A stretch of 64,000 nucleotides of DNA from Actinomadura meyerae (GCF_900188445.1 NZ_FZOR01000003.1:124001-188000), one strand, 5' to 3'; counted from the stretch's first letter, positions 18,434 through 30,136 are shown. The notes: generated from the sequence alone by a model not told the origin. Numbers and translations are program-made.

Positions 18434-18463
18434 GGCCCCACCGGACACGGCCCCACCGGACAC
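18434..18463 (+). repeat. Two 15-bp tandem repeats after dprA
   Basis: The unit GGCCCCACCGGACAC occurs twice in direct succession (18434-18448 and 18449-18463), immediately after the dprA stop codon. No function is evident. Confidence 0.7.
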
Positions 18464-18495
18464 GGCGGCGCGCCCGCGAACACCGACCACAGCGC

Positions 18496-18525
18496 GGCGG
18501 ACGGCGGGTTGCTCAGCCGTCCGCC
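18496..18525. terminator. Hairpin between convergent dprA and DUF2469 gene
   Basis: GGCGGACGGC and GCCGTCCGCC form perfect 10-base arms with a 10-base loop, placed between two converging transcription units. No T-tract follows on either strand. Confidence 0.55.
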
Positions 18526-18642
18526 ACCGCGCCAGAGGGGAGAGAGCGCCAGAACGACATGCCCCGGCCAACGAGATCGCGTCCGAGAGCGACTACTCGG
18601 GTCGAACGTCCCGTTCACCGCGTCGCAGGGGCGGCCGGTGGG

Positions 18643-18957
18643 TCATTCCTGGGAGGGGAGTTCGAAGTCGCTCTTGGCGAGCTCTTCGATGTTCACGTCC
18701 TTGAACGTGACGACACGCACGTTCTTGACGAAGCGGGCAGGGCGGTACATGTCCCAGACCCACGCGTCCTGCATCGTGACCTCGAAGAAGGTCTCGCCGC
18801 TGTCGGCGCCGCGCACCTGCAGGTCGACCGAGTTGGTGAGGTAGAACCGGCGCTCGGTCTCGACGACGTAGCTGAACAGCCCGAGGACGTCCCGGTACTC
18901 GCGATAGAGCTGCAACTCCATCTCGGTCTCGTACTTCTCGAGATCCTCGGCGCTCAC
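18643..18957 (-). CDS. DUF2469 actinobacterial conserved protein
   Basis: A 104-residue acidic protein of the actinobacteria-specific DUF2469 family. The opening SAEDLEKYETEMELQLYREYRDV and the later FSYVVETERRFYLTNSVDLQVR are the recognisable conserved segments, with DAWVWDMYRPARFVKNVRV further on. No function is known; it nearly always follows rnhB. The GTG start overlaps the rnhB stop (GTGA), so it is translationally coupled to RNase HII. No membrane segment or signal peptide. Confidence 0.92.
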   Translation of the reverse strand: MSAEDLEKYETEMELQLYREYRDVLGLFSYVVETERRFYLTNSVDLQVRGADSGETFFEVTMQDAWVWDMYRPARFVKNVRVVTFKDVNIEELAKSDFELPSQE

Positions 18958-19679
18958 GCTCGTGCCCCCTCCGCGCAGCCCTCGTCGGAGACCTCCCCTT
19001 CGGTCTCCTGCACCACGGCCACTTCCCCATTGTTGCGCAAGGCCCGCCCGACGTTGACGTAGGAGAAGCGATGCTCAGGACACGGCCCGTGCGCGGCGAG
19101 CGCTTCGCCGTGCGCGCGGGTCACGTAGCCCTTGTGGACGTCGAAGCCGTACTCGGGGTACCGCTCATGGAGCGCGACCATGATCCGGTCTCGGGTGACC
19201 TTCGCGACGATGGACGCGGCGGCCACGCAGGCCGCGACCTGGTCGCCCTTGATCATCGCGAGGCCGGGGACGTCCAGCCCGGGGACGGGGAAGCCGTCGC
19301 TGAGGACGTAGGCGGGCCGCTCGTCCAGCGCGGCCAGCGCCCGCCGCATCCCGGTGACGTTGCAGCGGTGCAGACCGATCCGGTCGATGTCGTGGCACGG
19401 GATGACGATCGCGCTCCAGGCGTGGGCGCGCTCGGTGATCTCCGCGTACAGCTCTTCGCGGCGCGCCGGTGTGAGCAGCTTCGAGTCGGTCAGGCCGTCG
19501 ATCCGGCCGCGTCCGCCCTGCAGGATCACCGCGGCGACCACCATCGGTCCCGCGCAGGCCCCGCGCCCCGCCTCGTCGACGCCGGCCACGGGGCTGAACC
19601 CGCCGTGCGCCAGCGCGCGCTCGAACCCGAAGAGCCCGGCGTCCCGGCGCGGGGTGAAGCGGAGTGGACGTCCCTTCAT
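18954..19679 (-). CDS. rnhB: Ribonuclease HII
   Basis: RNase HII cuts RNA in RNA-DNA hybrids and at single embedded ribonucleotides. The 241-residue protein has VAGVDEAGRGACAGPMVVAAV (the DEAGRG catalytic pair), DSKLLTPARRE, and the GDQVAACVAAASIVAKVTRDR and HKGYVTRAHGEAL blocks that supply the remaining acidic and substrate-contact residues. ATG at 19679 gives MKGRPLRFTPRRD, close to the family start. The C-terminal 20 residues are acidic. It lies downstream of lepB across a 290-base gap and overlaps the DUF2469 gene. Confidence 0.94.
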   Translation of the reverse strand: MKGRPLRFTPRRDAGLFGFERALAHGGFSPVAGVDEAGRGACAGPMVVAAVILQGGRGRIDGLTDSKLLTPARREELYAEITERAHAWSAIVIPCHDIDRIGLHRCNVTGMRRALAALDERPAYVLSDGFPVPGLDVPGLAMIKGDQVAACVAAASIVAKVTRDRIMVALHERYPEYGFDVHKGYVTRAHGEALAAHGPCPEHRFSYVNVGRALRNNGEVAVVQETEGEVSDEGCAEGARA

Positions 19680-19814
19680 GCTCCGCAGGGTACGTCCCCG
19701 CACCCCTTCGCCGCTCCCCGAATGACCGCGATCACCCGCCATGTCCCCACCCCGGCGAAAGGTCCCACCATGCCTCCGCCACCGCGCCTGCCCGGCATGC
19801 ACCCGGTGAAGTGA

Positions 19815-19890
19815 ACGCGCTTCAGCCGGACGCGCTTCAGCCGGACGCGCTTCAGCGCGCACGGCATGGGCGCACGGCATGGGCGCACGG
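19815..19890 (+). repeat. Short tandem-repeat array between lepB and rnhB
   Basis: A 15-bp unit ACGCGCTTCAGCCGG appears twice and then as a 12-base partial (19815-19856). It is followed at once by a 13-bp unit CGCACGGCATGGG twice plus a 7-base partial (19858-19890). The array lies in the 290-base gap between two minus-strand genes. No gene or promoter is evident there. Confidence 0.7.
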
Positions 19891-19969
19891 TTCGGTTGAG
19901 CACGAAGCCTTGGCGCTGGGCATGGTGTGGACGGGGCGGGTGGGGCGCCGCCGGGGGGGCGCGGTGGGG

Positions 19970-20881
19970 CTAGGTGCCTCTGCGGTGGTGGCGGCGGCGG
20001 AGATAGGCGAGCGGAAGCGTGAACATGACGCCCAGGGCGTAGGGGGTCGCGGGGACGGCCGCGGCGGCCGATTTCTCCAGGGCCGGCTGCTTGAAGGTGG
20101 AGGGGATCGGGAGGGTGCCGATGCGGTCCAGGGGCCAGACGATGACGAAGGCGCGGCCGATGACGCGGTCGACCGGGATGGTGCCGCCGCCCGGGTCGCC
20201 GCGGTGGGAGCGCGAGTCGTAGGAGAGTTCGCGATGGTCGCCCATGACCCAGAGCTGGCCCGGCTTCACGGTGACGTCGAACGGGTCGTTCGACGGCTTG
20301 TTCTGCTCGTGCGTGATCGGGTCGGTGAAGATGTAGGACTTCTCGTCCAGCGGAACGCCGTTGACGGTGACGCGGCCCTTGGCGTCGCAGCACTTGACGT
20401 GGTCGCCGGGGATGCCGATGACGCGCTTGATGTAGTCCTTCTCGTTGGGCGCCACGCCGAAGGCGGTGCCGATGGCCCGCAGCACCTTGGAGACGGGGTT
20501 GCCGGGCTCGTCGACCTGGACCTCGGGGTCCCAGGAGTCCAGGCCGTTGAAGACGATGACGTCGCCGCGGGCGATGTCCCTGGTGTGGTAGACGATCTTG
20601 TTGACGAGGACGCGGTCGCCGACCTGGAGGGTGTTCTCCATCGAGCCGGACGGGATGTAGAACGCCTGCACCGCGAACGCCTTGATGACGAGGGCGAGCA
20701 CGACGGCGACGACGATCAGGACGGGGAGTTCCTTCCAGAACGACCCCTGCTTCTTCTTGCCCGCGCCGTCGTCATCGGCGTCGTCGGCCTGCTCCCCGGC
20801 CGAGTCCACGGGCTCCTTCTCTTCGGGCACCGCGCCCTCGGCCTCGGATCGCACGTCTCTCCGATCGTCCTCGTCTGTCAT
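19970..20881 (-). CDS. lepB: Type I signal peptidase
   Basis: Signal peptidase I removes signal peptides from exported preproteins at the outer face of the membrane. The 303-residue protein has an acidic cytoplasmic N-terminus (about 1-48), one membrane helix (ELPVLIVVAVVLALVIKAFAV), then the catalytic serine S80 in YIPSGSMENTL and the general-base lysine K152 in DYIKRVIGIPGD, followed by the box E motif VMGDHRELSYDSR. A second hydrophobic stretch near the C-terminus (TPYALGVMFTLPLAYL) and a basic tail suggest a second anchor. It lies downstream of the rplS terminator. Confidence 0.95.
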   Translation of the reverse strand: MTDEDDRRDVRSEAEGAVPEEKEPVDSAGEQADDADDDGAGKKKQGSFWKELPVLIVVAVVLALVIKAFAVQAFYIPSGSMENTLQVGDRVLVNKIVYHTRDIARGDVIVFNGLDSWDPEVQVDEPGNPVSKVLRAIGTAFGVAPNEKDYIKRVIGIPGDHVKCCDAKGRVTVNGVPLDEKSYIFTDPITHEQNKPSNDPFDVTVKPGQLWVMGDHRELSYDSRSHRGDPGGGTIPVDRVIGRAFVIVWPLDRIGTLPIPSTFKQPALEKSAAAAVPATPYALGVMFTLPLAYLRRRHHRRGT

Positions 20882-20974
20882 CAGAGCGAAAGCCTAGCGG
20901 CGCCGGGCCCGCGAGGCGCCGCCCGCGGGCGTGTCGCCGAAGCCCGGCCCGGACGCGTCCGCCCGGAACGGGCA

Positions 20975-21008
20975 ACGCCCCGGGTACCCTCACGGGTTCC
21001 CGGGGCGT
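20975..21008 (-). terminator. Terminator hairpin after rplS
   Basis: ACGCCCCGGG (20975-20984) and CCCGGGGCGT (20999-21008) form perfect 10-base arms, with a further ACCC/GGGT pairing inside, 14 bases beyond the rplS stop. It probably ends the rpsP-khpA-rimM-trmD-rplS transcript. Confidence 0.75.
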
Positions 21009-21022
21009 CGGCGTCCATGCGC

Positions 21023-21373
21023 TCAGTGGTCGCGCTTCTCCTTGATGCGCGCCGCCTTGCCGCGCAGGTTGCGCAGGTAGTACAGCTTGGCGCGGCGGAC
21101 GTCGCCGCGGGTGACGACCTCGATCTTGTCGATCGACGGGCTGTTCAGCGGGAACGTCCGCTCGACGCCGACGCTGTAGCTGACCTTCCGGACGGTGAAC
21201 GTCTCGCGGGCGCCGCCGCCCTGGCGCCGGATCACCACGCCCTGGAAGATCTGGATACGGCTACGGTTGCCCTCGGTGACGCGCACGTGCACCTTCAGCG
21301 TGTCGCCCGGACGGAAGTCCGGGACGTCGGCGCGCATCGCGGCCTTCTCGATCTCCTGGATCAGCGTGTGCAT
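21023..21373 (-). CDS. rplS: 50S ribosomal protein L19
   Basis: L19 sits at the 30S-50S interface. The 116-residue product has the family segments [65 protein letters not shown] and a basic end [25 protein letters not shown] at 21373 ([11 protein letters not shown]) is preceded by GAGGA. It is the last gene of the rpsP operon, 118 bases after trmD, and is followed by a strong hairpin. Confidence 0.96.
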   Translation of the reverse strand: MHTLIQEIEKAAMRADVPDFRPGDTLKVHVRVTEGNRSRIQIFQGVVIRRQGGGARETFTVRKVSYSVGVERTFPLNSPSIDKIEVVTRGDVRRAKLYYLRNLRGKAARIKEKRDH

Positions 21374-21491
21374 CGCAGCGTTTCCTCGTGGTCGAACGCG
21401 GGCGTCGAGAGGCCCCGGTGTGTCGTTCGTGGGGGCGTCGCGCCGCGGGAAGTGGTCTTCGGGTGCCATGCGTTCAGGACGCACGGACGCT

Positions 21492-22373
21492 CTAGTCTGC
21501 CACACCTTCGGAGTCAACCGGAAAACCGGCGTCGCGCAGGACCTCGCGGTCCCGCGCGTCGAGGTCGTCCGGGGCGAAGCGGCGGAGGAGTTCGGGGCGG
21601 TGCCGGGCCGTCCGGCGGAGTGCCTCGTCGCGCCGCCAGCGGGCGATCGCGCCGTGGTGGCCCGACAGCAGGACGTCCGGAACCGGCCGGTCCCGCCAGA
21701 CGGGCGGCTTGGTGTAGACGGGCCCCTCCAGCAGGGATTCCATCGCGCCGGGGGCGAAGGAGTCGTCGGCGACCGAGTCGGCGTTGCCGAGGACCCCGGG
21801 CAGCAGGCGCCCGATCGCCTCGATCATCACCAGTACCGCGACCTCCCCGCCGGCGAGGACGAAGTCGCCGAGGCTGACCTCGTCCACGGGCATGCGGGTG
21901 CGCGCCTCTTCGGCGACGCGGGAGTCGATGCCCTCGTAGCGCCCGCACGCGAACAGGAGCCGGGGCTCGGCGGCGTACCGCACCGCGTCCGCCTGCGTGA
22001 ACGGGCGCCCGCTCGGCGTCGGAATGATCAGCCGCGGTACCGCCCCCGGCGCCGGTCCCGACTCCGCCCGCTCGGGCGCGCCCGGAGAGGCGGGTACCGC
22101 CGCGTCGGCGGGTGCTCCGGCGTTTCCGAGCCCGTCGGAGGGCGGTGGGGGGACGAGGGCGTCGAGGGCCTCGCCCCAGGGGCCGGGCTTCATGACCATG
22201 CCCGGGCCGCCGCCGTACGGGGTGTCGTCGACGGTGCGGTGCCGGTCGTGGGTCCATTCGCGCAGGTCGTGGACGCGGACGTCGAGGAGACCGGCGCGCC
22301 GGGCCTTGCCCAGCAGGGAGATGTCCAGGGGGGCGAAGTACTCGGGGAAGATCGTGACGATGTCGATTTTCAT
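21492..22373 (-). CDS. trmD: tRNA (guanine-N1)-methyltransferase TrmD
   Basis: TrmD makes m1G37 in tRNAs with G36 and is a knotted SPOUT enzyme. Conserved blocks: [75 protein letters not shown] and [21 protein letters not shown]. At 293 residues it is longer than usual (about 240) because of an Ala/Pro/Gly-rich insert of roughly 35 residues (about 79-113) between the [10 protein letters not shown] and [11 protein letters not shown] blocks. The ATG overlaps the rimM stop (ATGA), the standard rimM-trmD coupling. Confidence 0.95.
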   Translation of the reverse strand: MKIDIVTIFPEYFAPLDISLLGKARRAGLLDVRVHDLREWTHDRHRTVDDTPYGGGPGMVMKPGPWGEALDALVPPPPSDGLGNAGAPADAAVPASPGAPERAESGPAPGAVPRLIIPTPSGRPFTQADAVRYAAEPRLLFACGRYEGIDSRVAEEARTRMPVDEVSLGDFVLAGGEVAVLVMIEAIGRLLPGVLGNADSVADDSFAPGAMESLLEGPVYTKPPVWRDRPVPDVLLSGHHGAIARWRRDEALRRTARHRPELLRRFAPDDLDARDREVLRDAGFPVDSEGVAD

Positions 22374-22882
22374 GATTCGTCGAGCAGGCCGGGGGGCGGG
22401 TCGATGACGAGCCGCCCCCCGGGAACGTCCACCTCGGGGACGAGCGCGGCCACGAACGGCACGAGCGCCTCCCCGGCGGGACCGCGCACGACCAGCAGGT
22501 CCTGGCCGTGGTGCAGGATGTCGGCGACCTCGCCGACGTCGGTTCCGTCCGCGGTGACCACGGACAGGCCGATCAGCTCCTGGTCGTGGAAGTCGTCCGG
22601 ATCGGTGGACGGGGGGATGTCGCCGGGGTCGACGACGAGCCAGGTGCCGCGCAGGGCCTCCGCGGCGTCGCGGTCGCCGATCCCGGTGAAGCGCACGAGC
22701 AGGCGTCCCGAATGCCAGCGGGTCCGCTCGATGGTGAGCGGGCCGGCGGTGCCGGGGTCGGTGGCGATCCGCGTGCCCGCCGCGAACCGGGTGTCCGGCT
22801 CGTCCGTGCGGACATCGATGGTGACCTCGCCGCGGACCCCGTGCGGCCGTCCGATCCGTCCCACCACGAGCGGTTCGCTCAT
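22370..22882 (-). CDS. rimM: 16S rRNA processing protein RimM
   Basis: RimM is needed for late maturation of the 30S head and binds S19. The 170-residue protein starts [28 protein letters not shown], the family hallmark; the middle [28 protein letters not shown] closes the N-domain; the PRC-barrel C-domain includes [34 protein letters not shown]. It ends with PPGLLDES, the usual actinobacterial C-terminus. ATG at 22882 lies 11 bases after khpA; the stop overlaps the trmD start. Confidence 0.95.
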   Translation of the reverse strand: MSEPLVVGRIGRPHGVRGEVTIDVRTDEPDTRFAAGTRIATDPGTAGPLTIERTRWHSGRLLVRFTGIGDRDAAEALRGTWLVVDPGDIPPSTDPDDFHDQELIGLSVVTADGTDVGEVADILHHGQDLLVVRGPAGEALVPFVAALVPEVDVPGGRLVIDPPPGLLDES

Positions 22883-22893
22883 CGGGACACCAC

Positions 22894-23136
22894 TCAGCGG
22901 ACCTCGTTGACGTCGAGGAGGTCGACGCGCACGTAGCGGCCCCCGGAGAGGGCGCTGATCACCGTGCGGAGGGCCTTGGCGGTGCGGCCGCCGCGGCCGA
23001 TGACCTTCCCGAGGTCCTCGGGGTGCACCCGCACCTCGAGGACCCGGCCGCCCCTGATCCGGCGGGCGCGGACCCGGACGTCGTCCGGGTTCTCCACGAT
23101 CCCGCGGACCAGGTGCTCGAGCGCTTCTTCGAGCAC
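22894..23136 (-). CDS. khpA: KH-domain RNA-binding protein KhpA
   Basis: An 80-residue protein with a single KH domain: [25 protein letters not shown] contains the GxxG loop (GRGG) between two helices. It starts [19 protein letters not shown], the usual opening. KhpA, often with KhpB/Jag, binds many RNAs and influences cell elongation in Firmicutes; its role in actinobacteria is inferred. It is always found between rpsP and rimM; here the GTG start lies two bases after the rpsP stop. Confidence 0.93.
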   Translation of the reverse strand: MLEEALEHLVRGIVENPDDVRVRARRIRGGRVLEVRVHPEDLGKVIGRGGRTAKALRTVISALSGGRYVRVDLLDVNEVR

Positions 23137-23138
23137 TG

Positions 23139-23579
23139 TCAGCCCTCGCTCTTGGCTTCGTCGGTCTCGGTGGCCTTGGCCTTCGGCTCGGCCTTCTTCT
23201 TGCCGCGGGTGGCGGGGCCGGCGGCCTCGTCGTCGCCCAGGGACTCCTTGACGGCGGCCTCGAAGGCGGCCTTCTTGTCGGCCTTGGGCTCGGCGACCTT
23301 GAGGGTGCCCTCGGCACCGGGCTCGCCCTTGAACTTCTGCCAGTCGCCGGTGATCTTCAGCAGGTTGAGCACGGGCTCGGTCGGCTGCGCGCCGACGCCG
23401 AGCCAGTACTGCGCGCGCTCAGAGTCGATCTTGATGAGCGACGGCTCCTGCTTGGGCTGGTAGAGCCCGATCTCCTCGATGGCGCGGCCGTCCCGCTTGG
23501 TGCGGGCGTCGGCGACGACGATCCGGTACTGCGGGTTCCGGATCTTCCCCAGACGCTTGAGCTTGATCTTGACTGCCAC
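23139..23579 (-). CDS. rpsP: 30S ribosomal protein S16
   Basis: S16 is an early-assembly 30S protein. The 146-residue product has the conserved core [51 protein letters not shown] and [18 protein letters not shown], then a long C-terminal extension (about 60 residues, Lys/Ala/Glu-rich) typical of high-GC actinobacteria. The start is GTG at 23579. It heads the rpsP-khpA-rimM-trmD-rplS operon. Confidence 0.96.
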   Translation of the reverse strand: MAVKIKLKRLGKIRNPQYRIVVADARTKRDGRAIEEIGLYQPKQEPSLIKIDSERAQYWLGVGAQPTEPVLNLLKITGDWQKFKGEPGAEGTLKVAEPKADKKAAFEAAVKESLGDDEAAGPATRGKKKAEPKAKATETDEAKSEG

Positions 23580-23717
23580 GGGTGTGGTGTACTCCGATTT
23601 CATTACTGGGTGGACGGGCCCGCGCCAGGTGGGGAACACCGGCTCGCGGCCGTCCGATGGACTCCGGTCGCGCAGGACGAGAGAGGGCGCCTCGCGATTC
23701 CGGGTTTCCAGCCCGTC

Positions 23718-23748
23718 ATTCTGCCAGACGTTCGCGGTAAAGGTGCAA
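23718..23748 (-). promoter_or_regulatory. Candidate promoter of the rpsP operon
   Basis: On the minus strand TTGCAC (23748-23743) and CAGAAT (23723-23718) are separated by 19 bases, about 140 bases upstream of the rpsP start, in the 275-base gap after ffh. The spacing is slightly long and the assignment is by eye. Confidence 0.35.
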
Positions 23749-23854
23749 TCGCAGGGCGTCGTGTCCGGCATGAGCCACGGGTTCGAGCACGCCGCCCGAG
23801 CCCCGCCGGGCGCGAGCGCGGTGCCGCGCGGGCGGCCCGGCGGGCCGCGGCCGC

Positions 23855-25441
23855 CTACTTCTTCTTGCGGCCCTGGAGTTTGCCCAGGTCGGGCATCTGG
23901 AAGCCGGGCGGGAGCTGGCCGCCGAGGCCGGGCGGCAGCCCGCCGGGGCCGCCCGTGCCGCCGGGACCGCCGCCGAGGCCCGGCGGGAGGCCCTGGGGCA
24001 TGCCGTCGGCCGCGGGCTGCCGGTCCTTGCCGGCGGCGCGCTTGCGCGGGTCGCCGCTGCGCTGCTTGCCCTTGCGGTTCTTCTTGGCGGCCGCCTTCGC
24101 CGCCTTCTTGCGCCCGCCGGGCATGCCGGGCAGGCCCATGCCGCCGGCCATCTGGCGCATCATCTTCTGCGCGTCGAAGAACCGGGTGACGAGGCTGTTG
24201 ACCTCGCCGACGGTGACGCCCGACCCCTTGGCGATGCGGGCCCGCCGCGAGCCGTTGATGATCTTCGGCTGGGCGCGCTCCTGCGGGGTCATCGAGCGGA
24301 TGATCGCGGCGATCCGGTCCAGGTCGCGGTCGTCGATCTGGCTGATCTGGTCGCGGACCTGCCCCATCCCCGGCATCATCCCGAGCAGGTTGCCGATCGG
24401 GCCGAGCTTGCGGATCATCATCATCTGCTCGAGGAAGTCCTCGAGGGTGAAGTCCTCGCCCGAGGCGAACTTGCTGGACATCTTCTCGGCCTGCTCGGCG
24501 TCGAACGCCTGCTCGGCCTGCTCGATCAGGGTGAGGATGTCGCCCATGTCGAGGATCCGGCCCGCCATGCGGTCCGGGTGGAAGACGCTGAAGTCCTCCA
24601 GCTTCTCGCCCGTCGAGGCGAACATGATCGGGCGCCCGGTGATGTGCCGGACCGACAGCGCCGCACCGCCGCGCGCGTCGCCGTCGAGCTTGGTGAGGAC
24701 GACCCCGTCGAAGCCGACGCCGTCCATGAACGCCTGGGCGGTGTTGACGGCGTCCTGGCCGACCATGGCGTCGACGACGAACAGGATGTCGTCGGGCTGG
24801 ACGGCGTCGCGGATGTCGATGGCCTGCTGCATCATCTCCGTGTCGACGCCGAGGCGGCCCGCGGTGTCGATGACGACGACGTCGTGCAGGGCGTGCCGGG
24901 CCTGGTCGATGGAGCGGCGCGCCACGTCGACCGGGTCGCCGACGCCGCTGCCCGGCTCGGGCGCGAACACCGGCACCCCGGCGCGCTCGCCGACGACCTG
25001 GAGCTGCTGGACGGCGTTGGGCCGCTGCAGGTCGGCGGCCACCAGCAGCGGCGTGTGGCCCTCCTGCTTCAGCCACCGGGCGAGCTTGCCCGCGAGGGTG
25101 GTCTTGCCGGCGCCCTGCAGGCCGGCGAGCATGATCACGGTCGGCGGCGTCTTGGCCAGCCGGATCCGGCGGGTCTCGCCGCCGAGGATCGCGATGAGCT
25201 CCTCATTGACGATCTTGACGACCTGCTGCGCCGGGTTCAGCGCCTGCGAGACCTCCGCGCCCGCCGCGCGCTCCTTGACCTGGGCGATGAAGTCCTTGAC
25301 GACGGGGAGCGCGACGTCGGCCTCGAGCAGCGCGATCCGGATCTCGCGGGCCGTCGCGTTGATGTCGGCCTCGGAGAGCCGGCCCTTGCTGCGCAGGGAC
25401 GAGAAGACCGTCGTCAGCCGGTCGGAGAGCGTCTCGAACAC
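23855..25441 (-). CDS. ffh: Signal recognition particle protein Ffh
   Basis: SRP54 GTPase delivers nascent membrane proteins to FtsY. The 528-residue protein has the N-domain ([26 protein letters not shown]), the G-domain with G1 [16 protein letters not shown], the DTAGR motif and [10 protein letters not shown], and the Met-rich M-domain ([23 protein letters not shown], then [25 protein letters not shown]). The C-terminal tail (about 450-528) is Gly/Pro/Lys-rich with PGLGG repeats, longer than in E. coli. The start is GTG at 25441. It is separated from glnD by a 234-base gap in which I see no gene. Confidence 0.96.
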   Translation of the reverse strand: MFETLSDRLTTVFSSLRSKGRLSEADINATAREIRIALLEADVALPVVKDFIAQVKERAAGAEVSQALNPAQQVVKIVNEELIAILGGETRRIRLAKTPPTVIMLAGLQGAGKTTLAGKLARWLKQEGHTPLLVAADLQRPNAVQQLQVVGERAGVPVFAPEPGSGVGDPVDVARRSIDQARHALHDVVVIDTAGRLGVDTEMMQQAIDIRDAVQPDDILFVVDAMVGQDAVNTAQAFMDGVGFDGVVLTKLDGDARGGAALSVRHITGRPIMFASTGEKLEDFSVFHPDRMAGRILDMGDILTLIEQAEQAFDAEQAEKMSSKFASGEDFTLEDFLEQMMMIRKLGPIGNLLGMMPGMGQVRDQISQIDDRDLDRIAAIIRSMTPQERAQPKIINGSRRARIAKGSGVTVGEVNSLVTRFFDAQKMMRQMAGGMGLPGMPGGRKKAAKAAAKKNRKGKQRSGDPRKRAAGKDRQPAADGMPQGLPPGLGGGPGGTGGPGGLPPGLGGQLPPGFQMPDLGKLQGRKKK

Positions 25442-25675
25442 GTGTCTGGACCGTCCTTGGAAAGCTTTTGGGATCGCCTATCAGCGTATCGGGTCACCTT
25501 GTTGGTTGCGCCGCCCTGGACGCGGCGTCTCAGCGGCCCGCGATCGCGACCGCACGGCCGCCCCCGGCACCCGCGACCGTGGCGCCGAGCCGAGCCGCCC
25601 TGCCCAGGGTGGATGAGAGGGCGAGGTCGCGCGTCCGGACGAGATCGCCAACGCCGCGACGGGCCGCGGAAAGTC

Positions 25676-28345
25676 TCAGCCCAGCGCCGCGAGGACGTCG
25701 GCGCGGACGGCGTCGAGCGCCGCCTCATCGCTCAGCGGGCGCCCGTCGCCGTCCACCACGTAGAAGACGTCCACGGCCTCCGCGCCCAGCGTGTCGATCT
25801 GGGCGGCGCGGATGTGCAGGCCGCGGGAGCCCAGCGCCTGGCCGATCCGCCACAGCAGGCCGGGGCGGTCGTGGGCGCGCACCTCGATGACCGTCGCCGT
25901 CCGGGACGCGTCCTCGACGATCATGACGCGCGGGGGCGGCACCGTCGCCCCGCGGCGGGTCCGCATCGACCGCGCGCGCCGCTCCAGGCGGTCGGCCACG
26001 TCGAGGCGCCCGGCCAGCATGCGGCGCAGGTCCGCCTCCAGCCCGGCCGGATCCGGCGGCGTACCGAACTCCGGGATCGCGGTGAAGTCCAGGACGGCCG
26101 TCCTGCTCGGGGCCGGCCGCGCCGCCGGCGCCGGCTCCCCGCCCGCTTCGCCGGTCTCCCGCGGCGCGGGGGCCGGGCCGCGGGCGCCGTCGGCCGGGGC
26201 GGAGATCGTCCGGGCGGTCTTCACGGCCAGCCGGTGCAGGGCCAGGACGCCGGACGCCCGCCAGAGCAGGCCCGGACGGTCCGGGGCGGCGATGGTGATG
26301 CGGGAGCCGGCGACGCGGACGGCGGCGCCGTCGTGGCGGGCGAGGGCCAGGTGGGCGGGGTCGAGGACGGGCGGGGGCGGCGGCGTCCCGCCGGTGAGGG
26401 CGGCGGCCGCGCGGCGGACCAGCTCGGCGACGAGGCCGGCCTTCCAGGATCCCCAGGCGGCGGGGCCGGTGGCCGTGCCGTCGGCGATCGCGAGGGCGGC
26501 GAGGAGGTCGAGGATCTCGCGCTCGCGTCCCGGTACCGCGGACACCGCGTCGGTGACGTGCTGCACCGTCACGGGGTCGTCCATGTCGCGGCGGGTGGCG
26601 GTGTCGGGGAGCAGCAGGTGGTGGCGGACGAGCGTCTCCAGGACGCGCACGTCGTCCTCGGGCAGGCCGAGGCGCGTCCCGATGCCGCGGACGGCGGCGG
26701 CGCCCGCGGTGGAGTGGTCGCCGGGCCGGCCCTTGCCGATGTCGTGGAAGAGGGCGCCGATGAGCAGCAGGTCGGGACGGGCGACCTCGCGGGTGAGCGC
26801 GGCGGCGCCGGCCGCGGTCTCCACGAGGTGGCGGTCCACGGTGAAGCGGTGGACGGGGTTGCGCTGCGGCCGGTTCCGGACATGCTCCCACTCGGGCAGC
26901 AGCCGGACGACCAGCCCCGCCCGGTCGAGGGCCTCCCACACGGCGATGGCGGCGGGACCGGCGCCGAGGAGGGAGACCAGCGCGTCGCGGGCGCCGGAGG
27001 GCCACGGCACCGGCGGCAGCGCCGCGTGCTCGGCGAGCCGCGCCACCGTCGCGGGAGCGAGCGGCAGGCCCGCCTGGGCCGCCGCGGCCGCCACCCGGAG
27101 GACGAGCACGGGGTCGCCGAGGTCGGCGTTCCGGGCGAGCACGACCTCGCCCTCGTACTCGACGGCGCCGTCGCCGACGGGGCGCCGCTCGGCGCCCCCG
27201 GTCCGCGCGGGGCCGCCGGGCGTCCGGTGGGCGGCGGGCCGGTGCACCTGCGGCCCGCCGCCCAGGTCATGGAGGGGACGGCCGGCCGTGGAGCGGCCGA
27301 GCCGGTCGACGCGGCGCCACAGGTTGGAGCCCGCGTAGGTGATCGTGCGGGCCGCGTCCACGAGGGAGCGCTGCAGGACGTCCGCGTCCGGCAGGTCGAG
27401 CGCGCGGGCGACGGCCTCCTGCTCCTGCAGGACGAGGCGGTCGGCGGAGCGGCCCGTGACCTCGTGCAGCGCGTGCCGCACGTCGAGGAGCAGGTCGTGG
27501 GCCGCCTTGACCCGGCCGTCGGGGGCGGACGCCACCCAGGACGCCGCGACGGCGTGCATCACGTGGACGTCGCGCAGCCCTCCCCGGGCCTCCTTGAGGT
27601 CGGGTTCGAGGAGGAAGGCCAGCTCGCCCTGGGCCTCCCAGCGCTCCCGGCACATCGCCGCCAGCTCCGGCAGCCGGACGGCGGCGTCGGCTCGCCAGTC
27701 GGCGAGGACGGCGGCGCGCAGTTCGTCCACCAGGGTGTGGTCGCCGGCGACGCGCCGCACGGACAGCAGCCCCAGCGCGGCCTTCATGTCGCCGCGGGCG
27801 ACCGTCCGGGCCTCGTGGACGGTGCGGACGGAGTGGTCGAGCCGCGTCCCGGAGTCCCACAGCGGGTACCAGACCCGGTCGGCGATCCCGGCGATGTCGG
27901 CCCGGCCGCGGTGCAGCAGGACGAGGTCGAGATCGCCGCCGGGCGTGAGCTCCCGGCGGGCATGGCTCCCGACCGCGGCGAGGGCGATCCCGCTGCGGGC
28001 CGTCGCGCGGTCGGGCGAGGCGGAGCCGCCCGTGTGCACACCGCCCTCTGGACGGGCGGAACTGTCGGGGACCACGGCGCCGCCGGGGAGCACGGCGGCG
28101 GCCGGTTCGGCGGAGCCGTTCGGGTGGGAGCCGGGAGCGGGAGCGGGCGGGCAGACCGCCGCGTCAAGGAGCGCGGCGAGCCGCCGGTCCAGGGCGATGG
28201 CGCGGGACGCCCGCGCCTCCGCGAGGGAGGCGCGGGCGGTCCGGGCCGCGCCGGCTTCCCCGGCCCCGCGTCCCCGGCCGGACGCCGTCCCGGTCGGGGC
28301 CGGCGGGCTCGGCGGCCGGGGGCCGCGGGGTTCGGAAGCGGGCAC
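25676..28345 (-). CDS. glnD: [Protein-PII] uridylyltransferase GlnD
   Basis: A bifunctional nucleotidyltransferase/hydrolase that modifies the PII protein in response to glutamine; in actinomycetes GlnD adenylylates PII (known from Streptomyces). The nucleotidyltransferase motif is GSHARRELTPGGDLDLVLL near residue 126, the HD domain includes LLLIGALFHDIGKGRPGDHS, and two ACT domains close the protein (TIAAPDRPGLLWRASGVLAL and EVRAHDRPGLLWRIGQALGS). About 50 residues of low complexity (roughly 65-115) separate the N-terminal helix from the catalytic motif. GTG at 28345 is eight bases after the glnB stop. Confidence 0.94.
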   Translation of the reverse strand: MPASEPRGPRPPSPPAPTGTASGRGRGAGEAGAARTARASLAEARASRAIALDRRLAALLDAAVCPPAPAPGSHPNGSAEPAAAVLPGGAVVPDSSARPEGGVHTGGSASPDRATARSGIALAAVGSHARRELTPGGDLDLVLLHRGRADIAGIADRVWYPLWDSGTRLDHSVRTVHEARTVARGDMKAALGLLSVRRVAGDHTLVDELRAAVLADWRADAAVRLPELAAMCRERWEAQGELAFLLEPDLKEARGGLRDVHVMHAVAASWVASAPDGRVKAAHDLLLDVRHALHEVTGRSADRLVLQEQEAVARALDLPDADVLQRSLVDAARTITYAGSNLWRRVDRLGRSTAGRPLHDLGGGPQVHRPAAHRTPGGPARTGGAERRPVGDGAVEYEGEVVLARNADLGDPVLVLRVAAAAAQAGLPLAPATVARLAEHAALPPVPWPSGARDALVSLLGAGPAAIAVWEALDRAGLVVRLLPEWEHVRNRPQRNPVHRFTVDRHLVETAAGAAALTREVARPDLLLIGALFHDIGKGRPGDHSTAGAAAVRGIGTRLGLPEDDVRVLETLVRHHLLLPDTATRRDMDDPVTVQHVTDAVSAVPGREREILDLLAALAIADGTATGPAAWGSWKAGLVAELVRRAAAALTGGTPPPPPVLDPAHLALARHDGAAVRVAGSRITIAAPDRPGLLWRASGVLALHRLAVKTARTISAPADGARGPAPAPRETGEAGGEPAPAARPAPSRTAVLDFTAIPEFGTPPDPAGLEADLRRMLAGRLDVADRLERRARSMRTRRGATVPPPRVMIVEDASRTATVIEVRAHDRPGLLWRIGQALGSRGLHIRAAQIDTLGAEAVDVFYVVDGDGRPLSDEAALDAVRADVLAALG

Positions 28346-28353
28346 GGGGCGTC

Positions 28354-30023
<1,670 letters not shown>

Positions 30024-30109
30024 CTCTGAGAGAGTCCCTCCTCGCCAGGGAACTTCGAACTGCTCAGAGACTCGACCTCGGCGGTTTCGCGCGCGGGGCT
30101 CCCGCGTTT

Positions 30110-30135
30110 CGCCGGTGTGAAAAGCACCACCGGCG
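30110..30135. repeat. Inverted repeat in the amtB upstream region
   Basis: CGCCGGTG (30110-30117) and CACCGGCG (30128-30135) form perfect 8-base arms with a 10-base loop, between the GlnR-like box and the amtB start. It could be a leader hairpin or an operator. Confidence 0.45.
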
Positions 30136-30136
30136 T

